Assembly: GCF_014395785.1 (NCBI RefSeq)
Contig: NZ_CP060713.1
Span: 3,934,501-3,998,500 of the forward strand
Source: Nocardioides mesophilus
GTDB lineage: Bacteria > Actinomycetota > Actinomycetes > Propionibacteriales > Nocardioidaceae
DNA: 64,000 nt
Reading direction: 5' to 3'
A model generated the notes under the pieces. It did not search any database. It was given only the letters and a program-made list of their open reading frames with translations, and was not told the DNA's origin. This document shows, in pieces, positions 43,383 to 53,883 of the stretch. The first letter of the stretch is position 1. Every line of letters starts with the position of its first letter. The translations under genes and the position numbers were made by a program.

Positions 43383-45157
43383 TCCGCACCCATGACGCAG
43401 GCAGCCTGCGCGCCGAGCACGTCGGACAGACCGTCACCCTCGCCGGCTGGGTCGCCCGCCGGCGCGACCACGGCGGCGTCGCCTTCATCGACCTGCGTGA
43501 GGCCTCGGGCGTCGTCCAGGTCGTCATCCGTGACGAGGAGGTCGCCCACCACCTGCGTGCGGAGTACTGCCTCAAGGTCACCGGCGAGGTCTCGGCGCGG
43601 CCGGAGGGCAACCAGAACCCGAACCTGCCGACCGGCGAAGTGGAGGTGATCGCGACCGACGTCGAGGTGCTGAGCGCGAGCGCCCCGCTGCCGTTCCCGA
43701 TCGACGAGCACGTCGAGGTGGGGGAGGAGGTCCGGCTGGCGCACCGCTACCTCGACCTGCGCCGGTCCGGCCCGGCCGCGGCCATCCGGCTGCGCTCGGA
43801 GGTCAACCGGGCCGCCCGCGAGGTGCTGGCCGGCGAGGGGTTCGTGGAGGTCGAGACGCCCACCCTGACCCGCAGCACCCCCGAGGGGGCCCGCGACTTC
43901 CTGGTGCCGGCCCGCCTGCAGCCCGGCAGCTGGTACGCCCTTCCGCAGAGCCCGCAGCTGTTCAAGCAGCTGCTGATGGTCGGCGGCCTCGAGCGCTACT
44001 ACCAGATCGCCCGCTGCTACCGCGACGAGGACTTCCGGGCCGACCGGCAGCCGGAGTTCACCCAGCTCGACGTCGAGATGAGCTTCGTCGACCAGGACGA
44101 CGTCATCGCGGTCGGCGAGCGGGTCCTGGCCGCGCTGTGGCGGCTCGTCGGCTACGACGTCCCCACGCCGCTTCCCCGGATGACCTACGCCGAGGCGATG
44201 GCGCGCTACGGCAGTGACAAGCCCGACCTGCGGATGGGCCAGGAGCTGGTCGAGTGCACCGACTTCTTCTCCGAGACCACGTTCCGCGTCTTCCAGGCGC
44301 CGTACGTCGGTGCCGTCGTCATGCCGGGTGGAGCGTCCCAGCCGCGCAAGCAGCTCGACGCCTGGCAGGACTTCGCCAAGCAGCGCGGGCACAAGGGTCT
44401 CGCCTACGTCCTGGTGGGCGAGGACGGCGAGCTCGGCGGGCCGGTCGCGAAGAACCTCACCGACAAGGAGCGCGAGGGCATCGCGGACCACGTCGGGGCG
44501 AAGCCGGGGGACTGCATCTTCTTCGCCGCCGGCCCCGCGAAGTCGGCGCGGGCCCTGCTCGGTGCCGCGCGTCTCGAGATCGGTCGCCGCACCGGGCTGC
44601 TCGACGAGTCGGCCTGGAGCTTCCTGTGGGTGGTCGACGCGCCGCTGTTCGAGCCTGCCGGCGACGCCACCGCGGCCGGTGACGTCGCGGTGGGCAGCGG
44701 TGCCTGGACCGCGGTCCACCACGCGTTCACCTCGCCGAAGCCCGAGTCGATGGACACCTTCGACACCGACCCCGGCTCGGCGCTGGCCTATGCCTACGAC
44801 ATCGTCTGCAACGGCAACGAGATCGGTGGCGGGTCCATCCGTATCCACCGCGAGGACATCCAGAAGCGGGTCTTCGCGGTCATGGGTCTCGGCGAGGCCG
44901 AGGCGCAGGAGAAGTTCGGCTTCCTCCTCGACGCCTTCAAGTTCGGCGCGCCGCCGCACGGCGGCATCGCGTTCGGGTGGGACCGGATCTGCGCGCTGCT
45001 GAGCGGCACGGACTCGATCCGCGACGTCATCGCCTTCCCGAAGACCGGCGGCGGCTACGACCCGCTCACCGCGGCGCCTGCGCCGATCACCCCTGCGCAG
45101 CGCAAGGAGGCAGGCGTGGACGCCGTCCCGGAGAAGCCCCAGAAGTCCCAGCCCTGA
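43379..45157 (+). CDS. aspS: aspartyl-tRNA synthetase
   Basis: 592 residues, bacterial type. N-terminal OB domain ([21 protein letters not shown]), class II core with motif 2 [15 protein letters not shown], the bacterial GAD insertion domain in the middle, and motif 3 [14 protein letters not shown] 43379 in a GTGA overlap with hisS. No gatCAB is visible, so whether it also serves tRNA-Asn is open. Confidence 0.96.
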   Translation: MIRTHDAGSLRAEHVGQTVTLAGWVARRRDHGGVAFIDLREASGVVQVVIRDEEVAHHLRAEYCLKVTGEVSARPEGNQNPNLPTGEVEVIATDVEVLSASAPLPFPIDEHVEVGEEVRLAHRYLDLRRSGPAAAIRLRSEVNRAAREVLAGEGFVEVETPTLTRSTPEGARDFLVPARLQPGSWYALPQSPQLFKQLLMVGGLERYYQIARCYRDEDFRADRQPEFTQLDVEMSFVDQDDVIAVGERVLAALWRLVGYDVPTPLPRMTYAEAMARYGSDKPDLRMGQELVECTDFFSETTFRVFQAPYVGAVVMPGGASQPRKQLDAWQDFAKQRGHKGLAYVLVGEDGELGGPVAKNLTDKEREGIADHVGAKPGDCIFFAAGPAKSARALLGAARLEIGRRTGLLDESAWSFLWVVDAPLFEPAGDATAAGDVAVGSGAWTAVHHAFTSPKPESMDTFDTDPGSALAYAYDIVCNGNEIGGGSIRIHREDIQKRVFAVMGLGEAEAQEKFGFLLDAFKFGAPPHGGIAFGWDRICALLSGTDSIRDVIAFPKTGGGYDPLTAAPAPITPAQRKEAGVDAVPEKPQKSQP

Positions 45158-45330
45158 GGGTTTGCGGACCGCCCGGGAACAGCCGGTACCAATTCGTTAC
45201 CGACTGTGACCCAAACTGACGCCAACCGTCGTTTACAGTCACATCGGCTCGGACGGTCCGAAACTGTGACGTGCCTTACCAGGCACCACGCAGCGACCGT
45301 TTGCAGCCAGCCTCGACCAGAAAGGTGAGC
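45158..45330 (+). promoter_or_regulatory. control region of the oligopeptide ABC operon
   Basis: AT-richer gap. Three CTGTGAC/GTCACA half-sites (45204-45210, 45238-45243 inverted, 45264-45270) and a small perfect hairpin GTGCCT-4 nt-AGGCAC (45271-45286) lie before the first ABC gene. The spacing does not match a classical CRP site. Candidate operator region only. Confidence 0.4.
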
Positions 45331-46332
45331 ATGGGGATTCAGCCCACGGAGATGCCCGAGTCGGACATCACCGAGCAGGAGCCGACCCTCGTCCGTCAGG
45401 AGATCGCCGGCCGGTCCCCGATCCAGATCGCGGTCGCGCGGCTCAAGCAGGACAAGATCGCCATGATCTGCCTGGCCGTCGTGATCCTGTTCGCCCTGAT
45501 CGCCATCTTCGCGCCGCTGCTCACCAAGATGTTCGGTGTCGAGGTGGACGCCGGTTCGCCCTCCAAGGACCTGGACCAGTTCAACTTCCCGCTCATCGGC
45601 CCGCCGGACCACGGCTTCACGTGGGAGGCCCCGTTGGGCCTGGCGCCGAACAGCGGCGACGACAACCTGGCGGAGTGGTTCTACGGGGCGCGGACCTCGC
45701 TGATCGTCGCGACGGTCTCCACCCTGGCGGCCACGTTCATCGGCGTGGCGATCGGCCTCGTCGCCGGCTTCAGCCGGGGCTGGGTCGACAAGGTGGTCAA
45801 CTTCCTCATCGACGTCTTCTTGTCGTTGCCCTTCCTCATCGTCGCCCTGGCGATCTCCCCGATCATCGTGACCCGCTTCGGCAACAAGCCGCAGCAGCTC
45901 GAGAACTGGCAGTTCGTCTCCCTCCTGCTGGTGCTGTCCCTCTTCGGGTGGATGCTGCTGGCCCGGCTGGTGCGCGGTGAGGTGCTCTCGCTGCGTGAGC
46001 GTGAGTTCATCCAGGCCGCCCGTGTGATCGGCGTGCCGACCCGGCGCATCCTCTTCAAGGAGCTGCTGCCGAACCTGATCGCGCCGATCATCGTGTCGAT
46101 CTCGCTGGGGCTGCCGGCGTTCGTGACCGCTGAGGCCGGGCTGGCGTTCCTGGGCATCGGAGCGGTCGGCAAGCCGTCCTGGGGCCAGACGATCGACAAG
46201 GCCGTCCCCTTCTTCAACACCTATCCGCTTTACCTGTACGCGCCCGTCCTGGGGGTCTTCCTCCTCGTGGTCGCGCTCAACCTCCTAGGCGACGCCGTGC
46301 GCGACGCCTTCGACCCCAAGACTCGCCGGTGA
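45331..46332 (+). CDS. oligopeptide ABC transporter permease (OppC type)
   Basis: 333 residues. Cytoplasmic N-terminus, first helix MICLAVVILFALIAIFAPLL, five more helices and the EAA loop EFIQAARVIGVPTRRILFKE near residue 230. BPD-transporter inner-membrane component with an OppC_N region. First gene of a five-gene importer. GTG 45325 two codons upstream is an alternative start. Confidence 0.9.
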   Translation: MGIQPTEMPESDITEQEPTLVRQEIAGRSPIQIAVARLKQDKIAMICLAVVILFALIAIFAPLLTKMFGVEVDAGSPSKDLDQFNFPLIGPPDHGFTWEAPLGLAPNSGDDNLAEWFYGARTSLIVATVSTLAATFIGVAIGLVAGFSRGWVDKVVNFLIDVFLSLPFLIVALAISPIIVTRFGNKPQQLENWQFVSLLLVLSLFGWMLLARLVRGEVLSLREREFIQAARVIGVPTRRILFKELLPNLIAPIIVSISLGLPAFVTAEAGLAFLGIGAVGKPSWGQTIDKAVPFFNTYPLYLYAPVLGVFLLVVALNLLGDAVRDAFDPKTRR

Positions 46333-46384
46333 AATCCACACCGGTGGGATGCATCGACCAGCCAAGAGAGGTGGGTACACCTAG

Positions 46385-48148
46385 ATGCGCATGAAGAAAC
46401 CAGCCGTCGCTCTCGCGACTGCTGCACTGATGACGCTCGCTGCCTGTGGTGGTGGCAGCAGCAGCACCGACAGCAAGAACGCCACGGACGACCCGACGTT
46501 CAAGGAGGGCGGCAACGCCGGCTCCTTCAAGAACCCCGACGCGGAGGCCCCGGTCGCCGTGCCGGACGACGCCTCCGAGGGTGGCCGGCTGACCGTGCTG
46601 ACCTCGGTCGCGCCGAGCACCCTGGACCCGACGCAGGCCTACTACACGGACTCGACCGCGATCCTGTCCGACCTGGTCACCCGCTCGCTGACGCAGTACG
46701 CGTACAACGAGGACACCCAGGACATGCAGCTGATCCCGGACATGGCCACCGACCTCGGCCGTCCCAACGAGGACAACACCGAGTGGACCTTCACGCTGCG
46801 TGACGGCCTGAAGTACGAGGACGGCACCGACGTCAAGGCAGAGGACGTCGCGTACGCGATCAAGCGGTCCTTCGCGATCGCCGAGCTGCCGGACGGCCCG
46901 ACGTACCAGACCACCTTCTTCCTCGACGGTGACAAGTACAAGGGTCCGTTCTCCGACAAGGGCGACTACGCCGGCGTCTCGGTCAGCGGCAACGACATCA
47001 CCATCAAGATGCGTCGTCCGTTCTCCGACATGGACTACTACGCCTCGTTCCCCGCGTTCACCGCGATCCCCGAGGCGAAGGACAACCCGCAGACCTACGG
47101 CCAGCACCCGCTGGCGACCGGTCCGTACAAGTTCTCCGACTACAAGGCGGGCTCGAGCCTGACCCTGGAGAAGAACGACCAGTGGGACCCCAACACCGAC
47201 GCCGGCCGGATCCAGGCCGTCGACGGGTGGGACTTCAAGTTCGCCCAGGACACCGCCAAGCTCGAGAACGTGATCATCAACGACACGGGCTCGGCGCAGA
47301 CCACGCTCACCTACGACAACGTGACCGCGGCGTCCTACCGGCAGATCTCGCAGGAGAAGGACCGTCTCGTGACCGGCACGCAGCCGTGCACGTTCATGTG
47401 GTTCATCGACATGACGAAGATCAAGGACCTCAAGGTCCGTCAGGCGCTGGGCTGGGCCTACCCCTACCAGAACGCGTGGAAGGCCGCCGGTGAGCTCGTC
47501 GGCATCACGCGCGTCCCGGGCACCGCGATCCTGCCGCCCGGCACCGCCGGTCGCAAGGACTACCAGGCCCTCGACGGCCAGGACGGTCAGACGACCGACC
47601 CGGAGAAGTCGAAGGCCCTGCTGAAGGAGGCCGGCGCCGAGGGCTTCGAGATCAAGTTCCTCTACGCCACCGACGACGACCAGTCGATCGCCGCGAAGGA
47701 CGCCATCGTCAAGGGTCTCGAGGAGGGTGGCTTCAAGGCCACCCCGATCGCCTCGAGCACCGAGACGATCCGCACCGACCGGACCGACTACAACAGCCCG
47801 ATCAACGTCCGCTCCAGCGGCTGGTGCTCGGACTGGCCGTCGGGCGGCTCCTGGTTCCCGGCCCAGTGGTCCGGCGACCTGGTCGGCCTCGAGGGCATGC
47901 CGAACCCGGCCAACTTCAAGGTGGCCAAGTTCGACAAGCTCCAGAACCACATCCTGGACGACCTCTCCCCTGAGGAGGCCACCAAGGCCTGGGGCGACTT
48001 CGACCAGATGATGGAGACCGAGCAGTACCCCGCGGTCGTCACCGGTTACGGCGGCGTCGCGATGATCCACGGCTCGAAGGTCGGCGGCATGGCGAACGAC
48101 AACGTTCGCGGAATGCCCACCCTGGCCCGCATGTACATCACCAAGTGA
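46385..48148 (+). CDS. ABC transporter substrate-binding lipoprotein, family 5
   Basis: 587 residues. Lipoprotein signal with lipobox LAAC at residues 18-21, a Gly/Ser linker, then the SBP_bac_5 fold: LTVLTSVAPSTLDPTQAYY, LRDGLKYEDGTDVKAEDVAYAIKRS, HPLATGPYKFSDYK. Binds peptides or similar ligands outside the membrane. Followed by a strong hairpin before the next permease gene. Confidence 0.92.
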   Translation: MRMKKPAVALATAALMTLAACGGGSSSTDSKNATDDPTFKEGGNAGSFKNPDAEAPVAVPDDASEGGRLTVLTSVAPSTLDPTQAYYTDSTAILSDLVTRSLTQYAYNEDTQDMQLIPDMATDLGRPNEDNTEWTFTLRDGLKYEDGTDVKAEDVAYAIKRSFAIAELPDGPTYQTTFFLDGDKYKGPFSDKGDYAGVSVSGNDITIKMRRPFSDMDYYASFPAFTAIPEAKDNPQTYGQHPLATGPYKFSDYKAGSSLTLEKNDQWDPNTDAGRIQAVDGWDFKFAQDTAKLENVIINDTGSAQTTLTYDNVTAASYRQISQEKDRLVTGTQPCTFMWFIDMTKIKDLKVRQALGWAYPYQNAWKAAGELVGITRVPGTAILPPGTAGRKDYQALDGQDGQTTDPEKSKALLKEAGAEGFEIKFLYATDDDQSIAAKDAIVKGLEEGGFKATPIASSTETIRTDRTDYNSPINVRSSGWCSDWPSGGSWFPAQWSGDLVGLEGMPNPANFKVAKFDKLQNHILDDLSPEEATKAWGDFDQMMETEQYPAVVTGYGGVAMIHGSKVGGMANDNVRGMPTLARMYITK

Positions 48149-48188
48149 CGTACGTCTCGAGAGCACCGCTCAGGATCATCTGAGTCAC

Positions 48189-48225
48189 CCCGATGGGGGC
48201 GGGTTCACCACCCGCCCCCATCGGG
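48189..48225 (+). terminator. perfect 16-bp hairpin inside the ABC operon
   Basis: CCCGATGGGGGCGGGT, five-base loop, ACCCGCCCCCATCGGG. It lies between the binding-protein gene and the second permease, 32 bp before the latter. No U tract follows. Such hairpins commonly protect the binding-protein mRNA and reduce downstream expression. Confidence 0.65.
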
Positions 48226-48256
48226 CCGCCCGTCTGATGCGAGGGAGACCCGCGAC

Positions 48257-49252
48257 ATGTTCGGCTACATCATCCGACGACTCATCTCCGGAGTGCTCGT
48301 GCTCCTGGTGGTCTCGGTATCCGTCTTCGCCCTGTTCTTCTACGGGCCCTCCGACCCCGCGCTGGCCTACTGCCCGGAGACCCGGTGCACGCCGCAGCGG
48401 CTCGAGGCGGTGCGGACCTCCCTCGGCCTCGACGAGCCTGTCGTCCAGCAGTACACCGACTACATGGCCGGGATCTTCACCGGCAACGACTTCCAGCTCG
48501 GCTCGATCGCGATCGAGTGCCCGGCCCCGTGCCTGGGCGTCTCCTTCAAGCTGCGGCTCCCGGTCACCGAGTACCTCATCAGCCGCTTCCCCGCCACGTT
48601 GTCCCTGGCCCTGGGCGGTGCCGTCATCTTCCTCACCACCGGCGTCGGCATGGGCATCATGGCCGCGCGAAAACGCGGCACCGGCACCGACAAGGGGATC
48701 GTGGGGGTGAGCCTGTTCATCAACGCGATCCCGTACTACCTGCTCGCCCTGCTCGCCTACCTCTTCCTGATCAGCCAGTGGGCGATCTTCCCCGAGAGCG
48801 GCTACTACGGGCCGTTCACCGAGGGTCCACTCGCCTGGGTGAAGGGCATGCTGCTGGCCTGGCTGGTGATCGGGCTCTCCTACTCCACCCAGTACGCCCG
48901 GTTCAGCCGCGGCTCCATGATCGAGTCCCTCAACGAGGACTACGTGCGCACGGCCCGGGCGAAGGGCCTCTCCGAGCGGCAGGTCACGCTCAAGCACGGG
49001 CTGCGCGCTGCGATCGTCCCGGTGGTCACGATCTTCGGCCTGGACTTTGCCTACCTGCTCACCGGCACGATCTTCACGGAGCGTATCTTCGGCATCCAGG
49101 GGATCGGCGTCACGGCGCTGGACGCGATCGGCAACAAGGACCTGCCGGTCATCTCCGCCACGGTCCTCATCGCCGCTGCCTTCATCGTGGTGGCCAACAT
49201 CATTGTGGACATCATCTACAGCGTGATCGACCCGAGGGTGCGCCTGACATGA
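48257..49252 (+). CDS. oligopeptide ABC transporter permease (OppB type)
   Basis: 331 residues. Helix 1 RLISGVLVLLVVSVSVFALFF, a periplasmic stretch with two Cys pairs (YCPETRC; ECPAPC), five more helices and the EAA loop DYVRTARAKGLSERQVTLKH. The cysteines in the external loop are unusual for OppB and could form disulphides. Overlaps the ATPase gene by 4 bp. Confidence 0.9.
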   Translation: MFGYIIRRLISGVLVLLVVSVSVFALFFYGPSDPALAYCPETRCTPQRLEAVRTSLGLDEPVVQQYTDYMAGIFTGNDFQLGSIAIECPAPCLGVSFKLRLPVTEYLISRFPATLSLALGGAVIFLTTGVGMGIMAARKRGTGTDKGIVGVSLFINAIPYYLLALLAYLFLISQWAIFPESGYYGPFTEGPLAWVKGMLLAWLVIGLSYSTQYARFSRGSMIESLNEDYVRTARAKGLSERQVTLKHGLRAAIVPVVTIFGLDFAYLLTGTIFTERIFGIQGIGVTALDAIGNKDLPVISATVLIAAAFIVVANIIVDIIYSVIDPRVRLT

Positions 49253-50394
49253 CCGAGACCTACCTCAACGAGCAGCCGCAGGGCTCGACCGCGACCAAGG
49301 GTGAGGAACCCTTCCTCGTGGTGGAGAACCTGACGGTCAAGTTCCCCACGGCCGACGGGGTCGTGCACGCGGTCACCGACATGAGCTACACCCTCGAGCA
49401 GGGCTCGACCCTCGGCATCGTCGGCGAGTCCGGCTCCGGCAAGAGCGTCTCCTCGATGGCGATCATGGGTCTGCACGACTACAAGCGCACGCAGATGTCC
49501 GGCTCGATCCGGGTCGGCGGCCGCGAGATCATCGGGCTGACCAACAACCAGATGCGCTCGGTGCGCGGTGCCGACGTCGCGATGATCTTCCAGGACCCGC
49601 TGTCGGCGCTGCACCCCTTCTACTCGATCGGTGCGCAGATCGCCGAGGCGTACCGCGCGCACAACGACGTCTCCAAGTCGCAGGCCCGGACCAAGGCGAT
49701 CGAGATGCTCGACCGCGTCGGCATCCCCCAGGCGCGCAGCCGGGTCGACGACTTCCCGCACCAGTTCTCCGGCGGCATGCGTCAGCGGGCCATGATCGCG
49801 ATGGCGCTGTCGAACGACCCGAAGCTGCTGATCGCCGACGAGCCGACGACCGCTCTCGACGTGACCGTCCAGGCGCAGATCCTCGACCTGCTCCAAGAGC
49901 TCCAGCACGACTTCAACTCGGCCATCATCATCATCACCCACGACCTGGGCGTGGTGGCGGAGATGGCTGACGACGTCCTGGTGATGTACGGCGGCCGGGC
50001 GGTGGAGCACGGCTCCACCAAGGAGATCCTCACCCACCCCGAGATGCCCTACACCTGGGGCCTGCTCTCCAGCATCCCCGACGTGGCCGGCGACACCGAC
50101 GGTCGGCTGATCCCGATCCCGGGCAACCCGCCGAGCCTGCTCTCGCCGCCCAGCGGGTGTCCGTTCCACCCCCGCTGCCCGCACCGTGACAAGGTGCCCG
50201 GCGACCTGTGCCGCACCGAGCTGCCGCCCCTCGAGGTCGGCGCCCGGCCGCCGCACCTGAAGCGCTGCCACCTGCCCGACCCCGACGCGGTCTACGAGGC
50301 CGAGGTGCTGCCGGTGATGGCGCCGGACCTCGCCGCCGCGATCCAGCAGCAGGACGGGCCCGCCGACGAGGCATTTGCCCGAGACGACAGGTGA
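49249..50394 (+). CDS. oligopeptide ABC transporter ATPase (OppD type)
   Basis: 381 residues. Walker [10 protein letters not shown] loop [12 protein letters not shown], signature [12 protein letters not shown], Walker [14 protein letters not shown] loop ITHDLG, and the C-terminal oligo_HPY Cys motif ([11 protein letters not shown]). Powers peptide uptake together with the next gene. Confidence 0.93.
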   Translation: MTETYLNEQPQGSTATKGEEPFLVVENLTVKFPTADGVVHAVTDMSYTLEQGSTLGIVGESGSGKSVSSMAIMGLHDYKRTQMSGSIRVGGREIIGLTNNQMRSVRGADVAMIFQDPLSALHPFYSIGAQIAEAYRAHNDVSKSQARTKAIEMLDRVGIPQARSRVDDFPHQFSGGMRQRAMIAMALSNDPKLLIADEPTTALDVTVQAQILDLLQELQHDFNSAIIIITHDLGVVAEMADDVLVMYGGRAVEHGSTKEILTHPEMPYTWGLLSSIPDVAGDTDGRLIPIPGNPPSLLSPPSGCPFHPRCPHRDKVPGDLCRTELPPLEVGARPPHLKRCHLPDPDAVYEAEVLPVMAPDLAAAIQQQDGPADEAFARDDR

Positions 50395-50402
50395 CGAGGA
50401 CA

Positions 50403-51677
50403 ATGACTGCTATGACCAACCCTGTCGTCACGCCTGCCGGCACCGAGCAGAGCGGCGCAGACACCCCCATCCTCGAGGTCACCAACCTCCGCAAGTACTT
50501 CCCGGTGCGCTCCTCCGGTCTGGTCCGGCGCACCATCGGCCAGGTGCAGGCCGTGGACGGCGTCAGTTTCCAGGTCCGCCGCGGCAGCGCGCTCGGTCTG
50601 GTGGGGGAGTCCGGTTGCGGCAAGTCGACCACCGGTCGGCTGATCACCCGGCTCTACGACCCGACCTCGGGGTCGATGAAGTTCGACGGCCGCGAGATCG
50701 GCAACCTGTCGAACAAGCAGATGCTGCCGTTGCGCAGCGAGATCCAGATGATCTTCCAGGACCCGTACAGCTCGCTGAACCCGCGCCACACCGTCGGCAC
50801 GATCGTCGGCACGCCGCTGCGGGTGCACAAGATGGTCCCGGAGAAGAAGGTGCTCGCGCGCGTCCAGGAGCTGCTCGAGGTCGTCGGGCTGAACCCGGAG
50901 CACTACAACCGCTACCCCAACGAGTTCTCCGGCGGTCAGCGCCAGCGCATCGGCATCGCGCGGGCGCTCGCGCTGCAGCCGAAGCTGCTCGTGGCCGACG
51001 AGCCCGTCTCCGCGCTGGACGTCTCGATCCAGGCCCAGGTGGTGAACCTTCTGCAGGACGTGCAGAAGGAGTTCCAGATCGCGTTCCTCTTCATCGCGCA
51101 CGACCTCGCGATCGTCCGGCACTTCTGCCCCGAGATCGCGGTGATGTACCTCGGCAAGATCGTCGAGATCGCGGACCGGGACACGCTCTACAACCGGCCC
51201 CACCACCCCTACACCCAGGCGCTGCTCTCCGCGGCGCCGGACGTGAAGCAGGCCGCGATCGGTGGCCGTCGCGAGCGGATCCGGCTCGAGGGCGACGTGC
51301 CGAGCCCGATCAACCCGCCGTCCGGGTGCCGGTTCCGCACCCGCTGCTGGCGAGCGGAGGAGATCTGCGCGCGCCAGGAGCCGCCGCTGCTGCAGATCGG
51401 GCGCACCCACAAGGTCGCCTGCCACTTCGCCGGCGAGCTCGGCCAGGAGTCGTCCACGCCGATCACGCTGAGCGCGCTCGGCGTGGACCGCGAGGGCACG
51501 CCCGTGGCCGGCGCCACCCCGAGCACCGAGGACCTCGACAAGGCCGGCTTCTCCGACTCGTGGACCGACCTCACCACGCACGCGGTCGCGTCCGACGAGA
51601 TCAACCGTGAGCACCCGGCCGAGGACACCGGGAGCACCGGGGCCACCAGCACCAGCGTCACGGACCAGCCGTCCTGA
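50403..51677 (+). CDS. oligopeptide ABC transporter ATPase (OppF type)
   Basis: 424 residues from ATG 50403. Walker [22 protein letters not shown], signature [12 protein letters not shown], Walker [19 protein letters not shown]-terminal [15 protein letters not shown] 60-residue acidic low-complexity tail follows the usual end of the family. Last gene of the importer. Confidence 0.93.
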   Translation: MTAMTNPVVTPAGTEQSGADTPILEVTNLRKYFPVRSSGLVRRTIGQVQAVDGVSFQVRRGSALGLVGESGCGKSTTGRLITRLYDPTSGSMKFDGREIGNLSNKQMLPLRSEIQMIFQDPYSSLNPRHTVGTIVGTPLRVHKMVPEKKVLARVQELLEVVGLNPEHYNRYPNEFSGGQRQRIGIARALALQPKLLVADEPVSALDVSIQAQVVNLLQDVQKEFQIAFLFIAHDLAIVRHFCPEIAVMYLGKIVEIADRDTLYNRPHHPYTQALLSAAPDVKQAAIGGRRERIRLEGDVPSPINPPSGCRFRTRCWRAEEICARQEPPLLQIGRTHKVACHFAGELGQESSTPITLSALGVDREGTPVAGATPSTEDLDKAGFSDSWTDLTTHAVASDEINREHPAEDTGSTGATSTSVTDQPS

Positions 51678-51699
51678 CCGTGCTGCGGGCGCGCTGAGC

Positions 51700-53109
51700 G
51701 TGGACGGGCTCTTCGACATCGGGTCCTCGGACGCGGGCCCGGCCGGCTCGGGTCCCTCGGGCGGCTCGCTCGCGGGGAACACGCACTCCTCCGCGCCGCT
51801 GGCCGTCCGGATGCGGCCGCGCACGCTCGGTGAGCTGGTGGGCCAGGCGCACTTGCTGGCCCCCGGCGCCCCGCTGCGGCGACTGGTCGAGGGAGACCAG
51901 CCGATGTCGCTGCTGCTGTGGGGCCCGCCCGGCACCGGGAAGACCACCATCGCCTCGATCGTCTCCCAGCAGACCAACCGGCGCTTCGTCGAGGTGTCGG
52001 CGGTCGCTGCGGGGATCAAGGAGGTGCGCGCCGCCATCGACGGCGCGCGCACGGTCCTCACCAAGGGCGGCCCGGAGACGGTGCTCTTCGTCGACGAGGT
52101 GCACCGGTTCACCAAGGCCCAGCAGGACGCGTTGCTGCCCGGGGTCGAGAACCGTTGGGTCACGCTGGTCGCGGCGACCACGGAGAACCCGTTCTTCTCG
52201 GTGATCTCGCCGCTGCTCTCCCGGTCCCTGCTGCTCACGCTGGAGCCGCTGACCGACGACGACATCCGCGACGTCATCGCCTCCGCGCTGGTCGACGAGC
52301 GGGGTCTGGCCGGCGAGGTGACCCTCGAGGAAGACGCGCGCGACCACCTGGTCCGGCTCGCCGGGGGAGACGCGCGCCGTGCGCTGACCTACCTGGAGGC
52401 GGCGGCCGGCGCGGCCACCACGCAGGGTCAGCCGTCGGTCGACCTGACCACGGCCGAGACCGCGGTCGACCGGGCCGCGGTGCGCTACGACCGCCAGGGG
52501 GACCAGCACTACGACGTGATCAGCGCGTTCATCAAGTCGGTGCGCGGCTCGGACGCGGACGCAGCCCTGCACTACCTGGCCCGGATGATGGAGGCGGGCG
52601 AGGACCCGCGGTTCATCGCCCGGCGGCTGGTGATCCTGGCCAGCGAGGACATCGGCCTGGCGGACCCGACGGCGATGACCACCGCGGTCGCGGCCGCACA
52701 GGCGGTCCAGCTGATCGGGATGCCGGAAGCCCGGCTGAACCTCGCGCAGGCGACGATCGCGCTCGCCCTGGCCCCGAAGTCGAACGCCGTGATCACCGCG
52801 ATCGACGCGGCCGCCGCGGACGTCCGGTCGGGCAAGATCGGCCCGGTCCCGCCGCACCTGCGCGACGCCCACTACGGCGGGTCGAAGAAGCTCGGTCACG
52901 GCAAGGGCTACCGCTACGCCCACGACGAGCCCTACGGCATCGCCGAGCAGCAGTACGCCCCCGACGTCGTGGCCGACGCCACCTACTACCGGCCGACCTC
53001 CCTCGGCGCCGAGGCCGGCCTCAAGGAGCGCTGGCAGCGGGTCCGGGCGCTGATCCGCGGTCACGGGGGGCCGGAGGGCACGAAGGGACGCAACCGGTCG
53101 GCACGGTAA
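51700..53109 (+). CDS. rarA: replication-associated recombination protein A (RarA/MgsA)
   Basis: 469 residues from GTG 51700 (VDGLFDIG). AAA+ clamp-loader-like ATPase: [36 protein letters not shown], then the tetramerisation domain ([18 protein letters not shown]) and C-terminal [14 protein letters not shown]. Acts at stalled forks. An earlier in-frame ATG at 51607 would overlap OppF by 70 bp and adds no family sequence. Confidence 0.94.
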   Translation: MDGLFDIGSSDAGPAGSGPSGGSLAGNTHSSAPLAVRMRPRTLGELVGQAHLLAPGAPLRRLVEGDQPMSLLLWGPPGTGKTTIASIVSQQTNRRFVEVSAVAAGIKEVRAAIDGARTVLTKGGPETVLFVDEVHRFTKAQQDALLPGVENRWVTLVAATTENPFFSVISPLLSRSLLLTLEPLTDDDIRDVIASALVDERGLAGEVTLEEDARDHLVRLAGGDARRALTYLEAAAGAATTQGQPSVDLTTAETAVDRAAVRYDRQGDQHYDVISAFIKSVRGSDADAALHYLARMMEAGEDPRFIARRLVILASEDIGLADPTAMTTAVAAAQAVQLIGMPEARLNLAQATIALALAPKSNAVITAIDAAAADVRSGKIGPVPPHLRDAHYGGSKKLGHGKGYRYAHDEPYGIAEQQYAPDVVADATYYRPTSLGAEAGLKERWQRVRALIRGHGGPEGTKGRNRSAR

Positions 53110-53120
53110 GGTCCCGTCCT

Positions 53121-53609
53121 ATGGGTCCGGGCCTCGTCGTCGTGCTCGCGGCGCTCTGCGTCGTGCTGCTCGTGCTGCTCGCCGCCGTACTCCTGACCGG
53201 CGCGCGTCGCAGCCGCGAGGTCGCCGACCTGCACCGTCGGCTGGACGCGCTGCACCAGGAGCTGGAGCACCGTCCGGCCCCCCGTGCGGAGCCGGACGAG
53301 GTCGAGTACGTCATCACCAGTGCCGGCCCAGCGGGCCCACCCGGTCCCGACGCGCAGGTCCCGGGCCAGGAGGTCGAGGCCCTCGACGGACGTCAGTTCG
53401 TGAGCACCGCGGTGGCGGAGTCGCTGGTCCGGGTGGTCTCCCTCGGGTACGGCGTCCGCCGGGCGCTCTCGGCCGAGAACCGCAACCGGATCGGCTTCGA
53501 GATGAGGCGCGAGACCCGGCGGGCCCGCAAGGAGCGCAAGCGCGAGCTGCGGCTGCTGCGGCGCACCCTGCGCGCGCCGCGATCGGTCCCGGACCAGGAC
53601 GCCGCATGA
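53121..53609 (+). CDS. DUF948-like membrane protein, 162 aa
   Basis: N-terminal membrane helix (LVVVLAALCVVLLVLLAAVLL), a coiled part (REVADLHRRLDALHQELE), then VRVVSLGYGVRRAL, the segment typical of DUF948 proteins in this slot before alaS, and a very basic helical tail (RRETRRARKERKRELRLL). Function unknown. Confidence 0.72.
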   Translation: MGPGLVVVLAALCVVLLVLLAAVLLTGARRSREVADLHRRLDALHQELEHRPAPRAEPDEVEYVITSAGPAGPPGPDAQVPGQEVEALDGRQFVSTAVAESLVRVVSLGYGVRRALSAENRNRIGFEMRRETRRARKERKRELRLLRRTLRAPRSVPDQDAA

Positions 53610-53622
53610 ACGGTGGTCGCAC

Positions 53623-53883
53623 ATGAGCCGCGCGCTGTGGTTCGTCGCCGGAGCCGGAGCGGGCGTCTACGCGATGGCGAAGGCACGCCGGGTCGCCGAG
53701 GCGCTGACCCCGGACGGGCTCTCCGACCGGCTCTCCGGGCTCGCCGTCGGCATGCACCTGTTCGGCGAAGAGGTGCGGGCCGGGATGGCGGAGAAGGAAA
53801 CAGAGTTGCGCGACCGGCTCGGCCCGGCGCTCCATGGACACCCCCCGCAACACCCGGAACTGACGAGGAAGGCCAACGACTGA
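53623..53883 (+). CDS. DUF6167-type small protein, 86 aa
   Basis: Short N-terminal membrane or glycine-rich helix ([20 protein letters not shown]), then [16 protein letters not shown] and an acidic helix ([16 protein letters not shown]). Conserved just ahead of alaS in actinobacteria. Its TGA shares a base with the alaS ATG. Confidence 0.78.
   Translation: MSRALWFVAGAGAGVYAMAKARRVAEALTPDGLSDRLSGLAVGMHLFGEEVRAGMAEKETELRDRLGPALHGHPPQHPELTRKAND

Noticed and set aside
45204-45270. CRP-type operator before the ABC genes
   Set aside because: TGTGA/TCACA half-sites exist but are spaced about 30 bp or in direct orientation, not the 16-bp palindrome; kept only as a loose regulatory region.
51607-51699. 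Earlier rarA start at 51607
   Set aside because: It overlaps the OppF coding region by about 70 bp and the extra residues show no family similarity; GTG 51700 begins at the family-typical VDGLFD.
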